A program made the position numbers and the translations under genes. A stretch of 64,000 nucleotides of DNA from Epiperipatus broadwayi. Taxonomy: Eukaryota; Onychophora; Udeonychophora; Euonychophora; Peripatidae. This document shows positions 34,854 through 47,396 of this stretch, piece after piece (within the stretch, counting starts at the first letter, position 1; every line of letters begins with the position of its first letter). Under the pieces are notes generated by a model that ran no database searches, was not told the origin of the DNA, and saw only the letters and a list, made by a program, of their open reading frames with translations. The stretch spans positions 622,001 through 686,000 of the forward strand of contig JAQFVV010012498.1 of assembly GCA_028023455.1 (NCBI GenBank), written 5' to 3'.

Positions 34854-35363
34854 AATTTAGGGTTGTGAAACGTCTAAATAGATTATGAGTTGCAGAGCTG
34901 ACAATATGCTTATACTATCTTTTATGTCATAACCCATGCTATGATCTACATAGTAAAAATCAGTAATAGTTAGAGTGATCAATTAATTGGTAACTGAGTG
35001 GAATTATATTATTAAGTTTAAACATAACTTATAATGATATTTGCGTGATATTATATAGAATTACTACACAGATAATTGTACTAACTTCAGATTCCGAATC
35101 GGATCAAAGCCAATGTTAATTTCTATGGGAGGTTGAACTCATGTTGGGCAATCGAACGTCAGATTCTACGGCATTACAAACTATAGTATCGGAATATGTG
35201 CATCTCGAATGTGTTCTTAATTGAGGTTCATTATCTAGTAATCAGTTCCTCAGACCGTGCTACTTGCTATATTATGAAGAGGCCCTTTTATTCAAGTGAA
35301 CGGAACAGCGGCTTAACGAGCCATTGGAACGCTTTGGTTCCTTCAAATACAAATAAATTTCAT

Positions 35364-35413
35364 AGTTGCCTAAACTTTTGAGGCATCACAGTTGCCTAAA
35401 CTTTTGAGGCATG
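35364..35413 (+). repeat. 26-bp tandem duplication
   Basis: AGTTGCCTAAACTTTTGAGG followed by CATCAC is repeated immediately (35364 and 35390). CCTAAACTTTTGAGG is itself close to an inverted repeat (CCTMAA/TTGAGG), so each copy can form a small stem. Confidence 0.9.
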
Positions 35414-35741
35414 ACTTGACGTGGAATAGATCCAGATGTAGGCCATTATGGTGTAGCAAGAAGTTAAGCATATTTATGCTAACTAACAACAGATTCGCCA
35501 TGCCAATTTAATATTTTCCTAAATTAATTACGCTAAATCTTAGCTTCCATCAGTGCCAATACCAGTGGTCAATTCATACATAGTATACTTAGTTACAATA
35601 ACAAGGCAATAATAGGAATCCGCTTTAAGAATATCTGTAAAGTTTAATCTCCAATTAAGGAGAGTTACAGCAAAATTTACGGATTTACTAAGATTTAAAA
35701 TATTACTTATATGCTGTATAGAATTACTCATGCCTAAGACT

Positions 35742-35884
35742 AAGCAAATATTGATTTTTAAATAACTTGAGCAAAATATTGATTTTTAAATAACTTAAGC
35801 AAAAGATTGATTTTTAAAATAACTTACACAAAATATTCATTTTTAAATAATCCTACATAAAATATTCATTTTTAAATAACTTAT
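35742..35884 (+). repeat. About 29-bp minisatellite, 5 copies
   Basis: The unit ATTGATTTTTAAATAACTT plus RAGCAAAAT is present five times; the last two carry ATTCATTTTTAAATAA instead. Lies inside the 3.3-kb insertion. Confidence 0.85.
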
Positions 35885-36118
35885 TCTGTGTATTATAAGT
35901 AACTGGCTCACTCTAGCATAAATAATAGTTCGATTCCAGAAGGGAGTTTTGCCTATATTTCTTTATATTCTAATATTCTAATATAATGGAAAGATGTCTA
36001 ATCGTCTTCGATAATTATTAAACCCCGCAAAACTCCATTCTGATTAGCATAGCATAAATTAATAAACATGAAATTAAAACTAAATATAGATGGCATAAGA
36101 ACAAATTGCAAAAATGAT

Positions 36119-36287
36119 CAATAAAGTTATAATTTAGAAAATGATTTAATTGTTTGAATGGTTTTATAGAACCTAAATATTTATGATTACTTAAAATATT
36201 TATGGCCAATAAAGTTATAATTAAGAAAATGAATAATTTGTTTGGTTTTATAGAACCTAAATATTTATGATTACTTAAAATATTTAT
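36119..36287 (+). repeat. About 86-bp tandem duplication
   Basis: Copy 1 (36119-36203) and copy 2 (36207-36287) both start CAATAAAGTTATAATT and both end GGTTTTATAGAACCTAAATA then TTTATGATTACTTAAAATAT. They differ by a small deletion in copy 2. Lies inside the 3.3-kb insertion; the minus-strand ORF there is its shadow. Confidence 0.9.
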
Positions 36288-36499
36288 ACATTCAAATATC
36301 AGCCTTTTAAGCTAGAATTTTGAGAGTGCTCTAAGCTTTAAATACAAATTTAACAAAAACGGTTTAGTTTAACATTTAAATAATATAATTAAATATGAGA
36401 CTTGATTAGTTAGCTAGCTTTTAATTTAGAATTGGTTTAGTAATGAAATTAGCATATTCTGCAGAATGATTTACCAGTAATATTTGGTAGTAAGTCTTA

Positions 36500-36920
36500 C
36501 AAGGCATTTTTTACTGTGCGTCTTCTCTCTATTAAATCAGGCTGGGGCTTTTGTAGATTTAAGTTTGGATGCAGCATCACTTCGGTCAAGAATTCTCTAG
36601 TACTTCAGGTGTAGCTTCTCCATCACTGGGCTCGGGCTGAGGTTGATGTTTTCTTCCATTCTGTAAATCAGTTTCCCATGGGAGACAGACAGCAAATCAT
36701 ATCAACCCACTAGCCGACAGTTCTCATTTTAACAGCTTCGGTAATGGCTTGGTCAGAATTCAGCTTGGTCAAAGTAATGCAGAAACAGCTCTTTAATTAT
36801 TCTTCAACACTCGTTTTTCAGAAAATGCTTCTCGACACTTCTATGGCTACTACAGGCTTTTTTATATCATATTTTTGCCAGTATTCTCCTCCCCCTTTTA
36901 CTTTGGCAATGTCACTTATT
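36500..36920. other. GC-richer unassigned segment of the insertion
   Basis: This part is clearly richer in G+C than the window average (for example GGCTGGGGCTTTTGTAG, CACTGGGCTCGGGCTGAGG and CCCATGGGAGACAGACAGC). No ORF, TIR or known motif was recognised. Such composition is usual for LTRs or retroelement leaders, but nothing confirms that here. Confidence 0.35.
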
Positions 36921-37552
36921 TAATGACTTCAAACTTTGCCTTTAACTAAATTTTCTACTTTTTAAATATCATCCAGTTTAAATCTAGAGTTAAAAGCTCT
37001 ATTCCCTTGGTTTCCCAATTGCACTTAGCATGAATTTATGCCTGACTGGATTTTCTAATTTGTTTTTATCTATAATTTTAAGTGAGGTCAATTTTCAGCT
37101 AAAAGATTATTTTTAAACGAAATGTAAAACTGGTAAACAATTTACAGACTGTGTAATTTTAAACAAACAATAAAACTCGAAAATTATTTAAATTGAATAT
37201 TAAAACTTAGAAATGAATAATTTTATAAATTTAAACTTATAATTTTGTTATATATATATATATAAATCCTAACTACACACCGCTATGTTTACTTCAGTTT
37301 TAACAAATGTAAAGGAATATGTGCATATATGATATTTATGACTGCATCCTCTTATTATAGTTAACAAGGTGATTATACATGCACATACTCGGCAATATTA
37401 CAAGCACACTCAAAGTTTTTTAAATTAAAGAAATACATGCAATCTGAGTGAAACAGAAATACACTATTATAGAATATAATAAGTGAAACAGGCAGGTCGA
37501 TAGATCTAACTGTTTCAGTACGAAACTTATATCTGCAATAAAAAAAAAAAAA

Positions 37553-39120
37553 GGTGGAACTATTACTAAAAAGGGTGATGACATCATGAAATGGGTAGAA
37601 GAGTTCTATCAAGAATTAAAACAAATATTTTCTACATCGATTATATCTTCTGAATTGCCCAGAATTTTAAATGAAGAGATGAGACATGCAATTAAATTTA
37701 TGAAGAAAGGAAAAGCTCCAGGTAATGATTGAATTATAATTGATATATTAAAAAAAACAAGTGAAGAAAGAGAAAAAAATTTGGTGAAGTTATATACCAA
37801 AAGCTACATGATAAAAATGAAGATGATTGAAGAATGCAATATTAATATTAATATTTTAAAAAGATGATAAAGAAGATATTAGAAATTACAGCCCTATCAG
37901 TCTTTTATTAGTTTGATATAAATTTTTTACCAAAATAATTACAACTTGTCTATAAAGAACATTGTATTTCAACTTACCAAGAGAACAAATTGGATTTAAA
38001 AGTATTTTTAGTACAGTAAATCATATCCAAGTATTGAGAGAAGTTACAGAAAGTACCAATGAATATGAGTTGCCATTATGCTTCAGATTTGTAGATTATG
38101 AAAAGGCATTTGATTCTCTAAGCATTTCTACAGTGGTTAAAGCATTGGATCATCAAGGTATAGACCTGGCATATTGTCATATTCTGAAGAATATTTATAA
38201 AAAATGCAACAGCAATAATTAGATACATAATGATACTATGAAGGTTAACATTGAGAAGGGTGTAAGACAGGGTAATTCCATATCTCCAAAACTTTTTGCA
38301 GCAGTGCTGGAAATATTTTGTCACCTAAAATGCCAAGCTAAAGGAGTAAAAGTAAATGGAGATTATTTAAGTCATTTAGATTTTGTGGATGTTGTAGTTG
38401 TTTTTGAAAATAATGCTTCAGAGCTCCAGGAAATGTTGCAAGAGTTATCAGATGAAAGTAAGAAAGTGGGACTAAAGGTAAATGTTAAAAAGACTAAAGT
38501 AATGTTCAATGAATTTTCTCAAAAGATGAAAATAAAAATTGATTATGATGAGGTAAAAGAAATTAATAATTACAAATACCTTGGTCAGACTATTACAGTA
38601 GATGGAAACATAATGGCTGAGATTAATCATAGAATTAAACTTGGTTGGAGTGCTTTTGGTAGAAAGAACTTAATACTAAAAGAAAATATGTCTATGTGTT
38701 TGAAAAAGGTTTTTTTAATAAATGTGTTTTAACAGTTCATACGGAGCTGAGACTTGGACACTTAATAGAAGAGCAATACAGAGACTTCAGATCACTCAAA
38801 GAAGTATGGAAAAATGCAGGTTAGGAGTAAGAAGAGATCGAAAACACAATATATGGGTAAAATAACAAACATGTGTTATTAATATTATTGAAAGAATTAA
38901 AAGACTGAAATGGAGTTGGGCTGGACATATTGCTAGAAGAGATGATAATAGATGGATAATTGAAATCTAGAGATTGTAAAAAGCCCAGAAAGAGACCAAA
39001 CTTGAAATGGATGGATGAAATAATAAAGTATGCAAAGGTGGTATGGAGAAGAGAGACTAGAGATCAGAGATGGATTGAACTTGGAGAGACTTTCATCTTG
39101 CAGTGGATTGATAATGGTTG
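37553..39120 (+). pseudogene. LINE reverse transcriptase and C-terminal part (RTE-like), decayed
   Basis: Starts GGTITKKGDDIMKWVEEFYQ, then KFMKKGKAPGND (the usual K-S-G-K-A-P-G-x-D entry to the RT domain). After breaks near 37730-37950 it reads LPREQIGFK, then FRFVDYEKAFDSL with the first catalytic Asp (motif A, F-V-D-Y-x-K-A-F-D). Motif B follows as VRQGNSISPKLFAAVLE. The catalytic FADD box is altered to FVDVVVVF, losing an Asp. Then come VGLKVNVKKTKVMF, YKYLGQTITVDGN, and the tail motifs KRLKWSWAGHIARRDDNRW and KRPNLKWMDE. At least four frameshifts or stops. The enzyme would copy the LINE RNA into DNA at the nicked target. The LINE call is very strong; RTE/Proto2-type is inferred from the motifs and tail. 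Confidence 0.9.
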
Positions 39121-39139
39121 ACAATGATGATGATGATTA

Positions 39140-42100
39140 GTACAGAGAGCTAATCAATATTTTTTAATTGCCTTTCAGAATTTGTTAATATTTCACAAGA
39201 GTTAAATATTTGTGCTGCTAATTAAATACATTATCAATGACCCTGGTGTAAATGTTTTATTTCAGGATCATCATCAATTTTTTTTACATATATATATAGT
39301 ACAAATTTCCTTACAAAATAATGCACAGATAAATAATCAGAATGAATTGCATTATTAGATAGATTTACTTTATTAATTTTTATCTATTCATTCTTTAGGA
39401 TTAAAAAGCACACAAAAAAAATTGATTACATTAATGCTTTAAAAAACTTAGTTCATGAATAAGATAAGCAAAAGCACATGTGCTTGTCATACTCATGAGT
39501 TGAAATTTTGTTCAAATAGTTGGGGGGGGGGGACAGGTCGTTGTCCCTCAAAACAGTTTTATAATCAACTCAACTAGATATTCAATTTTTGGTCACAAAA
39601 TTAATGTCTAGTTATCTTTAGAATAATTCATCAAAATCCATTAATCACTATTATTCAGCATTTGATTAGCTTACTGTTTGTATGTAACCAAATGCTGACA
39701 AGATTTTTGCCCTCCAGTTAACTAATGGTTGTTTTATCTTTAAGTAGATATATTCCCAGCCTAAATGTTGACGACTTAAACATTAATAGAATGCCATCAT
39801 TAAGCAATAATGCTTGATCATAATCAATGATAGTTTGCTGTTGCTATAATTTCTTAAATTCTAAGCTGCATTATAAAGTTTTTTAAAAATTATATATTTT
39901 TAAATAATAAACTAACGTCTTTATAATATAAAATATGTAGTGTTTTGATCTATTATTATTTTTTAAATGCTTTGTCATTTGTTTGTTGATAAACCACTGA
40001 AAATAAGAAAATAAGATTTAACCTTATTATGACATGTGTGTGTGTGTGCATATGTTGTCAAAACAGCAATTCAATATGCTTGATTCTATTTTTACATTAA
40101 CTTATTTCATTAAATTTATAAATAGAGAATATATTTCAATTCTTAAAAACATTTTAAAAATGTTATATTTATTATAAAATTATATGCATTTAACTCTATA
40201 CATGATCAATTATTTATATACATACATAAATTTTTAATAAATACACACAAAAACAATGGCTCAAAAATTGAGATCCATAAATAATTTACTATACATTATT
40301 TTCTCTTCCACATAAACCAGTATTTCTTTTTGTTATCAGATATACTACTACTATATAATTTAATACAGACTACAGATTAATAGATGTTTGCATAGTAGTT
40401 CTGGCTGATATAGGAAAGAAAATTAGCCTTAAGTAGAATAATCATTACTAAATTCAAGGAAGACATATATTAGTAATTTAAAATATATAGTAAATCATAA
40501 AACAAATATATCTTAAAAAAGAGAAAAAAAAATTTTTTTTGTGGAAGAAAAACAACTAATATATAGTAAATTGCATAAACTATTCTATATTCTGTATATA
40601 TAATAATGAGTCAATTGTGTAAATTATTACTGCATTTTACAAATAAATATTTGTATAATCAGTTGTTTTCTTTACAAGTTTAATCATTTAGTCACAAATA
40701 ATTTGCCATCTATTTTTAACCACTAATGAATGGCTAATTGGTTAGGCTATCTAAAAAATATCCCCAGTCCTTGAAAATATCTAAAAATAATTCAAAGTAC
40801 TATATGGATTCAAAGTTCATACAGATGCATGGTAGATAGATATCTTAGCATCTAATAATAAAGTTGACAAGCGTGATAATGTTTTTTTTTACTATTTCTC
40901 TATGGAAAAGTGCTGAAAAGATTTTGCTTTATAATATAATTTTTCAAAATCATTCACATTTTAGTTGTAATCCGCTATTTAAGAGACAAAATCATATGGA
41001 ATACCATAATAATCAAAAACAACAATTCTTGGATAGACTTTTTTCTCTATTCATCCTTTTTGAAAATTATTCTAAAACTTTTGTACACTACTAGTATGTC
41101 ACTCTTATTTTTACAAAACAGAATGGGAAGGTTTTTTTAAAAAAATAAAATTTTTTTTTTTTTTTTTGCTAATAATAGAATACCTAGTAATAAGAATATT
41201 ATTACAATTAGATCAGTCATAAATATCACAATAAATAAACCATGATATAATTTAACTTTTAAAACATTAAATATTAAACTGCTGAAACATGCTTTCAATT
41301 ACTTCAATATATTAAAGTTAATATATTTGACTCCCACAATGCATACTTAGACATCATACCCCATGCTTTGTCAACTTACATACCAAGTCCTCATGAATTA
41401 AACAAATTAATTCCTCTATTAATAAAAATAACATTTTATATTCCCTCTCTCTTTTTTATTACTGCTCTTTTCATCTAATATTTTTACTTTATCTAAGTTA
41501 AATACTAAATCACTATTATATTTTAGTTTCTGATAATTAAGCATAGAAGATGTTTGTGCATTATTTGTTTTATATTTTTTAACTATCATATAACAATTGA
41601 TTTTCTTAAATTAAGATTCAACAATACAAAGATAAATAATTTTATATATTAATTGTATCCTTAATATTATAATAATATGTATGTACAAGTGTTCTTTTAT
41701 GCCTATTCTCACAATAAAAATATAAATCCTGATGGGAGCCTTGTAATTAATTTATTATATAGTTCAATTTAATAAGTGCTTTGATTGTTTGTTGTTGTTG
41801 TTTTTGCAGATATTCATTATTACTTCACTGATACTTTTTAATTGTAATTATGCAGATTTTTGAGAATATTATGGGGAAAAAAAAAGATGTTCTATTAAAT
41901 TAAATTCTGAATTTTTTTTTTTTTTAATGCACAAATGATTAAGCTGAAACTGTCTTATTTTAGTTGAGGATTGATGATATGGGGGGGGGGGGGGGACTAG
42001 CATTGGGATAAATGAATTTCATCATCATAATAATATGTTATTGAGGACAATAAAAAAACAAATAGATGATGGTCATTGTAAAAAAAAAAAATGCCATTCA

Positions 42101-43125
42101 TATATTTATCAGAATACATTTTAATTTGGTATCATCTAATGATAGTTACTTTCTATGCTTTTATTTTCAGAATAAAATTCAAAATCAGCAATCAAGGCAT
42201 AGAAACATTCCAATTAAATCAATGATATACTTAATATAATGTATTTTATCATGACATCTTTTGAGCTATATTATAAAGTTTCGGTTAGTCAAATTTTAAA
42301 AAAAAACATTTTTTTTTTTGGGGGGGGGAATAATACCTCATTTTAGCAATATGTTTCAATGCAGATCCAGCAATGAATTTACATATATGGATTTGACTTA
42401 CATTTAATAATCATTTATTTCTTAAATAAAGTGTAGTGTCTAGTTCAATTATCTCAAGAAGCAAGTTATTTTTATCTTTATAACAAAAATTAGATATGCA
42501 CTCATATAAAATAATGTATGGATGTAATTTGATGTATAATATGAATGGACAAAGTAGATTTAAATTATTTCAAACTGAAATTTACATAACTAAAAAAATA
42601 GATTAGACAAATGTAAGACTTTAAATCTTTAGAAAAATGTTTGAAATATTTATTGCACTAATTAAAACAATATGATGCTAAGAACATAAAAAATATATCA
42701 AGGATGCTATCATGTAAATAATGTAATTTATATGCAAGCTTAGTTGTGTGAAATTGCTCAAGTTATTTTTCTCAAAATCTATTCTAAAGATATGATTTTG
42801 TATAACATGATTTCATTTTCATGAATATTTTCTCTGCCTAGTTACTCAACCTGCCTTTAAATAATATATAAAAAATTTCTTTTGTTATAGTTTACAAATT
42901 TTAAATTTGGTTTATGTATTAAATACACGTGTCTGTAAATAACCAATACACAGAATATTTTGACAATACAATTTTTTTTAAAATACCAATTTATATTTAT
43001 ATACAAACATATGTATATAAATACAACTGCTTTTTTGCATTTTATATAGAATCTATAAAAAATTTCAATTAGATAAAATCTTTTTATATATATAATTTTT
43101 ATTTATTTTTAATATTTTTTTATAT
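39140..43125. other. Long AT-rich non-coding stretch
   Basis: No recognisable gene. It includes a (TG)n microsatellite near 40036, homopolymer G runs at 39522-39532 (G11), 41981-41995 (G15) and 42320-42328 (G9), and T- and A-rich runs. The 76-codon ORF at 40864-41094 shows no motif. Confidence 0.55.
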
Positions 43126-43132
43126 TTGAATT

Positions 43133-43858
43133 TAATCATATGTATATATAGATATCCAATTTGTCATGCCTGCTCTGGAGGAGAGGAGACCTTTAATCAT
43201 CTGATAAATATATGTCCAGGCTATAACAGTATTAGACACGCCATCCCTCAATGCTGCATTATAGCAGTTAATAAATTCCTGGGCATCAGGGGTTGTCTCT
43301 CTTCTGGTGACTTTACGGTTATCAGGTTATCTACCTTCCTGACATATACCCTTTGGTAAGATGCAGGACAAGTTTACACAACCAGCATCGGACCCTAATG
43401 CCATATTTTTCAATAAGCTTAAAGTTCTTCATAACAAGAACAAGATATTATCCTCTAGATTCCTATTTACAAATACATGGAACCTGCTAGTATGGACCAC
43501 GGACTTACATTACATGAATATTGGACCTGATATATCGATATTATAGTGCCTAGCGTAAATGAAGAAGTCTATAATGCTAGATGCCGGATCCTACTAGAGA
43601 GGCAATAATCCCACACTACATGGATACCAGTTCTGATACGTCAGCATTATAGAGCCAACCTCAAAGGGGTGGACAATACCAACAGAATGGAATGCTACTT
43701 ACTCATACATTAACCTGTTAGTGCTGTTAATGGCTCTGCCATGCATCTACCAGACCTAGGACACCCACATTACCAAGCCAGCCTTGATGAGCCAACATTA
43801 ACAAAGTGTATTATAATATTCAACTGTACAAATTTTGTTATGTCAATAAAATATTTTT
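43133..43858 (+). mobile_element. 3' end of a second LINE (non-LTR retrotransposon)
   Basis: The segment starts abruptly in (TA)n sequence and is GC-richer than its flanks. The first frame reads YPICHACSGGEETFNHLINI followed by CPGYNSIRHAIP: a C-x2-C-x8-H-x4-C knuckle like the one near the C-terminus of CR1/Jockey/I-type LINE proteins, which may help bind the element RNA. The frame stops at 43359. About 500 bp of 3' UTR-like sequence follow, with AATAAAATATTTTT near 43847 as a polyadenylation-type end. It is 5'-truncated, as most LINE copies are. Clade not settled. The ORF at 43361-43546 has no recognisable domain. Confidence 0.65.
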
Positions 43859-43859
43859 A

Positions 43860-46825
43860 AAATAATGCAAAATAAAGATCATTCCAAAATTTCACAAATT
43901 TCAATCTCAAAATTTATTTTTATATAACATCTACCAATAATTTTTCCCTATCTCAATGCAATATTTTTTCTACACATACATACATATACATAAGTATATA
44001 AGTGATTTCAATGAATTTTCATTAGAAAATTAACACAACATAACAAAAGCATCTACTTCTATATATTGACATATTTTATATAGTATAAATATAATCAAAA
44101 GATACACAATAAATGAACAAAAATTAGACAACAAAATTCATATGTATTAATTAATAATATCATAGTTGAAAATAAGAAATCATTAATTATGATAATGACT
44201 CACTTGAACTAACAGAAGTTATATAAAAAAATAAATTTTAATTATTAGCTTGTCAGAGAAAAAATAAAGCAAAAAATTGTAGTATTCTGTCTGGCTAAGC
44301 TATTGTTTTATCATTCAAGGAGAGTTAATGTTTTAAAAAATATTAAACAAAATAATAAAAAAATTTATATTGGTTTACACTAAATGCTACATTGTCTACA
44401 AACATTATTTTTCAGGTTATGAATGAATAAGCTTGTTAATTTGAAAGAATATATATATGTAAATGATTCCTCATTTGAACATTAAGAATCATGATTAAAA
44501 ATAAGTTAAAAAAATATTAGATTGTAATTTTTTTTCCCCCATTTATCTTCTACAAAAGAATGCAATTGTAATGAATTTTCAAAACATCTTTCACAATCAT
44601 TTAGAACTAATATCCTTTTACAGCAGAATACCCTGGAAACCAATAACTGGATATTAATTATCTGTACAAAATGATGTGGAAATTTCAATTTCAAATTCGT
44701 CTTTGAAATCAATATGCACTTACTTTAATGGATTCTTTTATAAAATTATAGAAATCAAATGCATCCAATATAATATCTTTATATGGATAAAAACTTATCT
44801 TGATTACTATATGCTTTACAATATCATTTATATCATCACAAGCTCCATTTTCATGACAAGAATAAAAAAAAATGCTAATCAACTTCTTCAATGATGATAG
44901 ATTGACAAAATTTTTATAATTTTTATGCTGGGCTGCAATCCATTCATAAAATATTTAATATATAATAATTTATGAAAATACTTAATAATTACTTCTTGGA
45001 AAGTTCAAAATATTATATTGTCATAAAGAAATAATCATTTCATATATAGAAATAGATTTTCAAGTATCAGTGATAGTGACATTTATATAAAAAAAGATAT
45101 GAAAATTTTAGATAGCATTTTATATGATGCAGATATAGTTTTGAATAAAATCGCCCACAATAATGATAGAATTTCAATTCATATTATCATTCAATTTTTG
45201 TAATAAAAAAAATGATAAGCATGTCAGTAAAAACTTCACAATTAAGTCATCAACAAATTCAACTGATGTCACACATCAGATTTCATCCATTATTAATATG
45301 TAAGAAATATCATTGTTCAATTCTAATTTATCCGAAAGCATTAATCTTCGAGAATTTTTGGAAAATGAATGTTTATCAATGTATTTTACATTCTTTTGAT
45401 TGAATACAATTTAGTTTTTTTAGTAAAAACATATAATCACATATGTGGCATAGGTCTGACATTTGATGGTAGCATGAGTATGACATTTGATGGTATATAC
45501 ATAAAATAAAGAAATGAATTCTTTTGCTTCCAGCATTCCCATTTTCTTGGATATAATGAGCAAAATTTAAATAATCCAATGTTTAAATTATTATATTACT
45601 CCACAAATGTAACATATAATTCTTTTAAATTATACAAAATCAATTCCCTTTATTTTAATACTCTCTTATGTTCAATTGGGAAAGATGTGCAATCTTTTTT
45701 CCCTGGATAAATATGATAAATCTTATCATCATAATAAAAATTTAGCCCTTTTTCTCCTGTCAGATATTGCTAAAATCCTTCTGTTACTTTAAATTTTTTG
45801 ATCTTTTAAAATAAATACTCTACAGTATTCAAATAATTATCGGATTGTTCATGAAACTAAAACTAATGCCAGAGTTTGAACTTTTTTTTAAAGTGCAATT
45901 ATATTTAATCATTATTTCATCATAGATATGAAGTCTGGACAAGACATATTTGAATTATGCAATTTATTAATAATTTCATCACATGATTGCAGCAGGTTTT
46001 AGCAACAACACAATTTAATTTTTTAACTTCAATTATCATATAACTGAGTTTTCTCTTACAATTAACAACTTTAATTCAATTGTTCAATCATTATTATGGA
46101 TTCACTGAAATCTTGTTCAGATATGCCTTCTATGTCAACAGCAGAAATCTATGATTCAATAACTAATGAATACAGCAGTTTTCCCCACTGAAATAAGTAC
46201 TTCTGAATGTGCCCTAGATAAGTTCAGAAAAATTGTTTTTAGTGATTTCACATTGATGTTATTTAGATGTTTAACAAATGAAGCACAACATACTTTCAGC
46301 CTTAAAATGTTTTGTTTTAGATATTCGTCTTTATGAATGCTGATACTTCAATACATTTACAATTTTTGATTTATAAATAGATAATATAATCTTATTTTGA
46401 ACAATTCTGAATTATTTGAAGACAATTTAAGTACAGAAATAAATTCAGTACTCAATGACATATTGAGTTGCATACAAAATATCTCTCCTCTATTGCATAA
46501 GTGCAATCATAAGACATTATACTGTCTGCTAATAAACAAATATGAGTTTGAAAAGTAAAAATGACTACTGTAGTCTTTCTAAATATATTTAAAATTAAGC
46601 ATGTTTGTTTATTTGCAATGTAAGATCTTTACCTACATAATTTCACATTACTTATTTAAATTAGCTTGAATTCTAATATATATTAGATCATTGCAGTCAA
46701 CATTAAAGTGAAAGATTTCCTTTTCAATGAGCTGCTAAAATTTGAGCTTTATTTCTTTAAAGGGAAGTGTGGCTAGAATAATGTAACTATGGGTTTTCAA
46801 ATATTTTACATAGATTTCAGCTAGC
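43860..46825. other. AT-rich non-coding stretch
   Basis: No recognised gene. Two overlapping minus-strand ORFs (44506-44712 and 44709-44891) adjoin a donor-like AAAGTAAGTG on the minus strand (about 44720-44730), which makes an exon conceivable; no protein family is recognised and no convincing acceptor or neighbouring exon is seen. A short direct repeat ATTTGATGGTA occurs at about 45459 and 45485. Confidence 0.45.
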
Positions 46826-47040
46826 ATTATGTATTGTTTTGATATTTATTAAAGTATGCTAGAATAAACAAGAGTCTAGACTTAATTAAATTCATTCTAG
46901 CATATAAGATTTGACAATAAAGTTTGCAAACTTTTATCACTATAGTCACCTTTGAAATACTTCTCTTGGGAGCTATGTATTGAAGCAGATGGGTCTGTAG
47001 GCCTAGGCCAGATGCCAGATCCACACTTCATGTCTTTCTA
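46826..47040 (-). pseudogene. Possible mariner transposase C-terminal scrap
   Basis: On the minus strand one frame reads SQEKYFKGDYSDKS, similar to the YFEGD motif near the C-terminus of mariner transposases. The rest of the protein is not recognisable, and no TIR is identified. It could be coincidence; the sequence is GC-richer than the flanks (GGGTCTGTAGGCCTAGGCC), which supports a foreign piece but not its identity. Confidence 0.25.
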
Positions 47041-47085
47041 GATTACTAGACAAGAATCAAACTTGATCCACGCGTGTTACGATGT

Positions 47086-47265
47086 TTGTAAAAATTTCCG
47101 TCTGCCATTTTATCTACTTTTAAATTTTAGGCCAGTAAATAAGTTATTAAAGTATAAATTTTCTATTAAAATGTTTTACTATAAATATTAGAGGGGCCCA
47201 GTTAGATATATATACGCAAATACATATATAGAGAGAATTACAGACGGAAACTTTTATAAAAATCA
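47086..47265. repeat. Short inverted-repeat pair (possible small MITE)
   Basis: TGTAAAAATTTCCGTCTGCC at left and the complement of ACAGACGGAAACTTTTATAA at right match in about 18 of 21 positions, about 145 bases apart. The inside is non-coding, with GAGGGGCCCAGTTAG near 47190. No duplicated target was found. Confidence 0.5.
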
Positions 47266-47361
47266 ATATATAAATTTTTAATATGATATTTTTTTTAAGT
47301 ATTTTATTCTGGAGATTTGCTTTCACGATAAATCCACTAACATTCTGTAGCGTCAAACAAA

Positions 47362-47396
47362 AGAAAATCCATTAACAAAATGGTAATGGATTTTCT
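47362..47396. repeat. Perfect 13-bp hairpin
   Basis: AGAAAATCCATTA (47362-47374) and TAATGGATTTTCT (47384-47396) pair perfectly around a 9-nt loop. Its role is not known. Confidence 0.8.

Larger units (their letters stand above)
34236..37552. mobile_element. 3.3-kb non-coding insertion in the LINE, ending in A13
   Basis: LINE similarity stops at about 34235 (KTREPKA) and resumes at 37553 (GGTITKKGDDIMKWVEEFYQ), so the intervening 3.3 kb came in later. The right edge is GCAATAAAAAAAAAAAAA (A13, 37540-37552), suggestive of a polyadenylated retroposed transcript inserted in plus orientation. It has no long ORF. It is less AT-rich than its surroundings and contains four different tandem arrays (listed separately). 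Its ends show no inverted repeats and no clear duplicated target. An LTR-type or large non-autonomous retroelement is an alternative. Confidence 0.6.
32640..39139 (+). mobile_element. RTE-like LINE, decayed and interrupted
   Basis: The endonuclease (33066-34235) and reverse transcriptase (37553-39120) pieces are on the same strand and fit one protein once the 34236-37552 insert is set aside. The 3' end is a short TGA-rich tail (GACAATGATGATGATGATTA at about 39121-39139) in place of poly-A, as in RTE-type LINEs. The 5' limit is uncertain; the GC-richer 32640-32965, with GGAGGCCTTAAGGGAACC, may be its 5' UTR. No target-site duplication could be identified. Confidence 0.75.

Noticed and set aside
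35196-35381. ORF of 61 codons in the insertion
   Set aside because: It runs into the 26-bp tandem duplication and shows no motif or homologous frame elsewhere.
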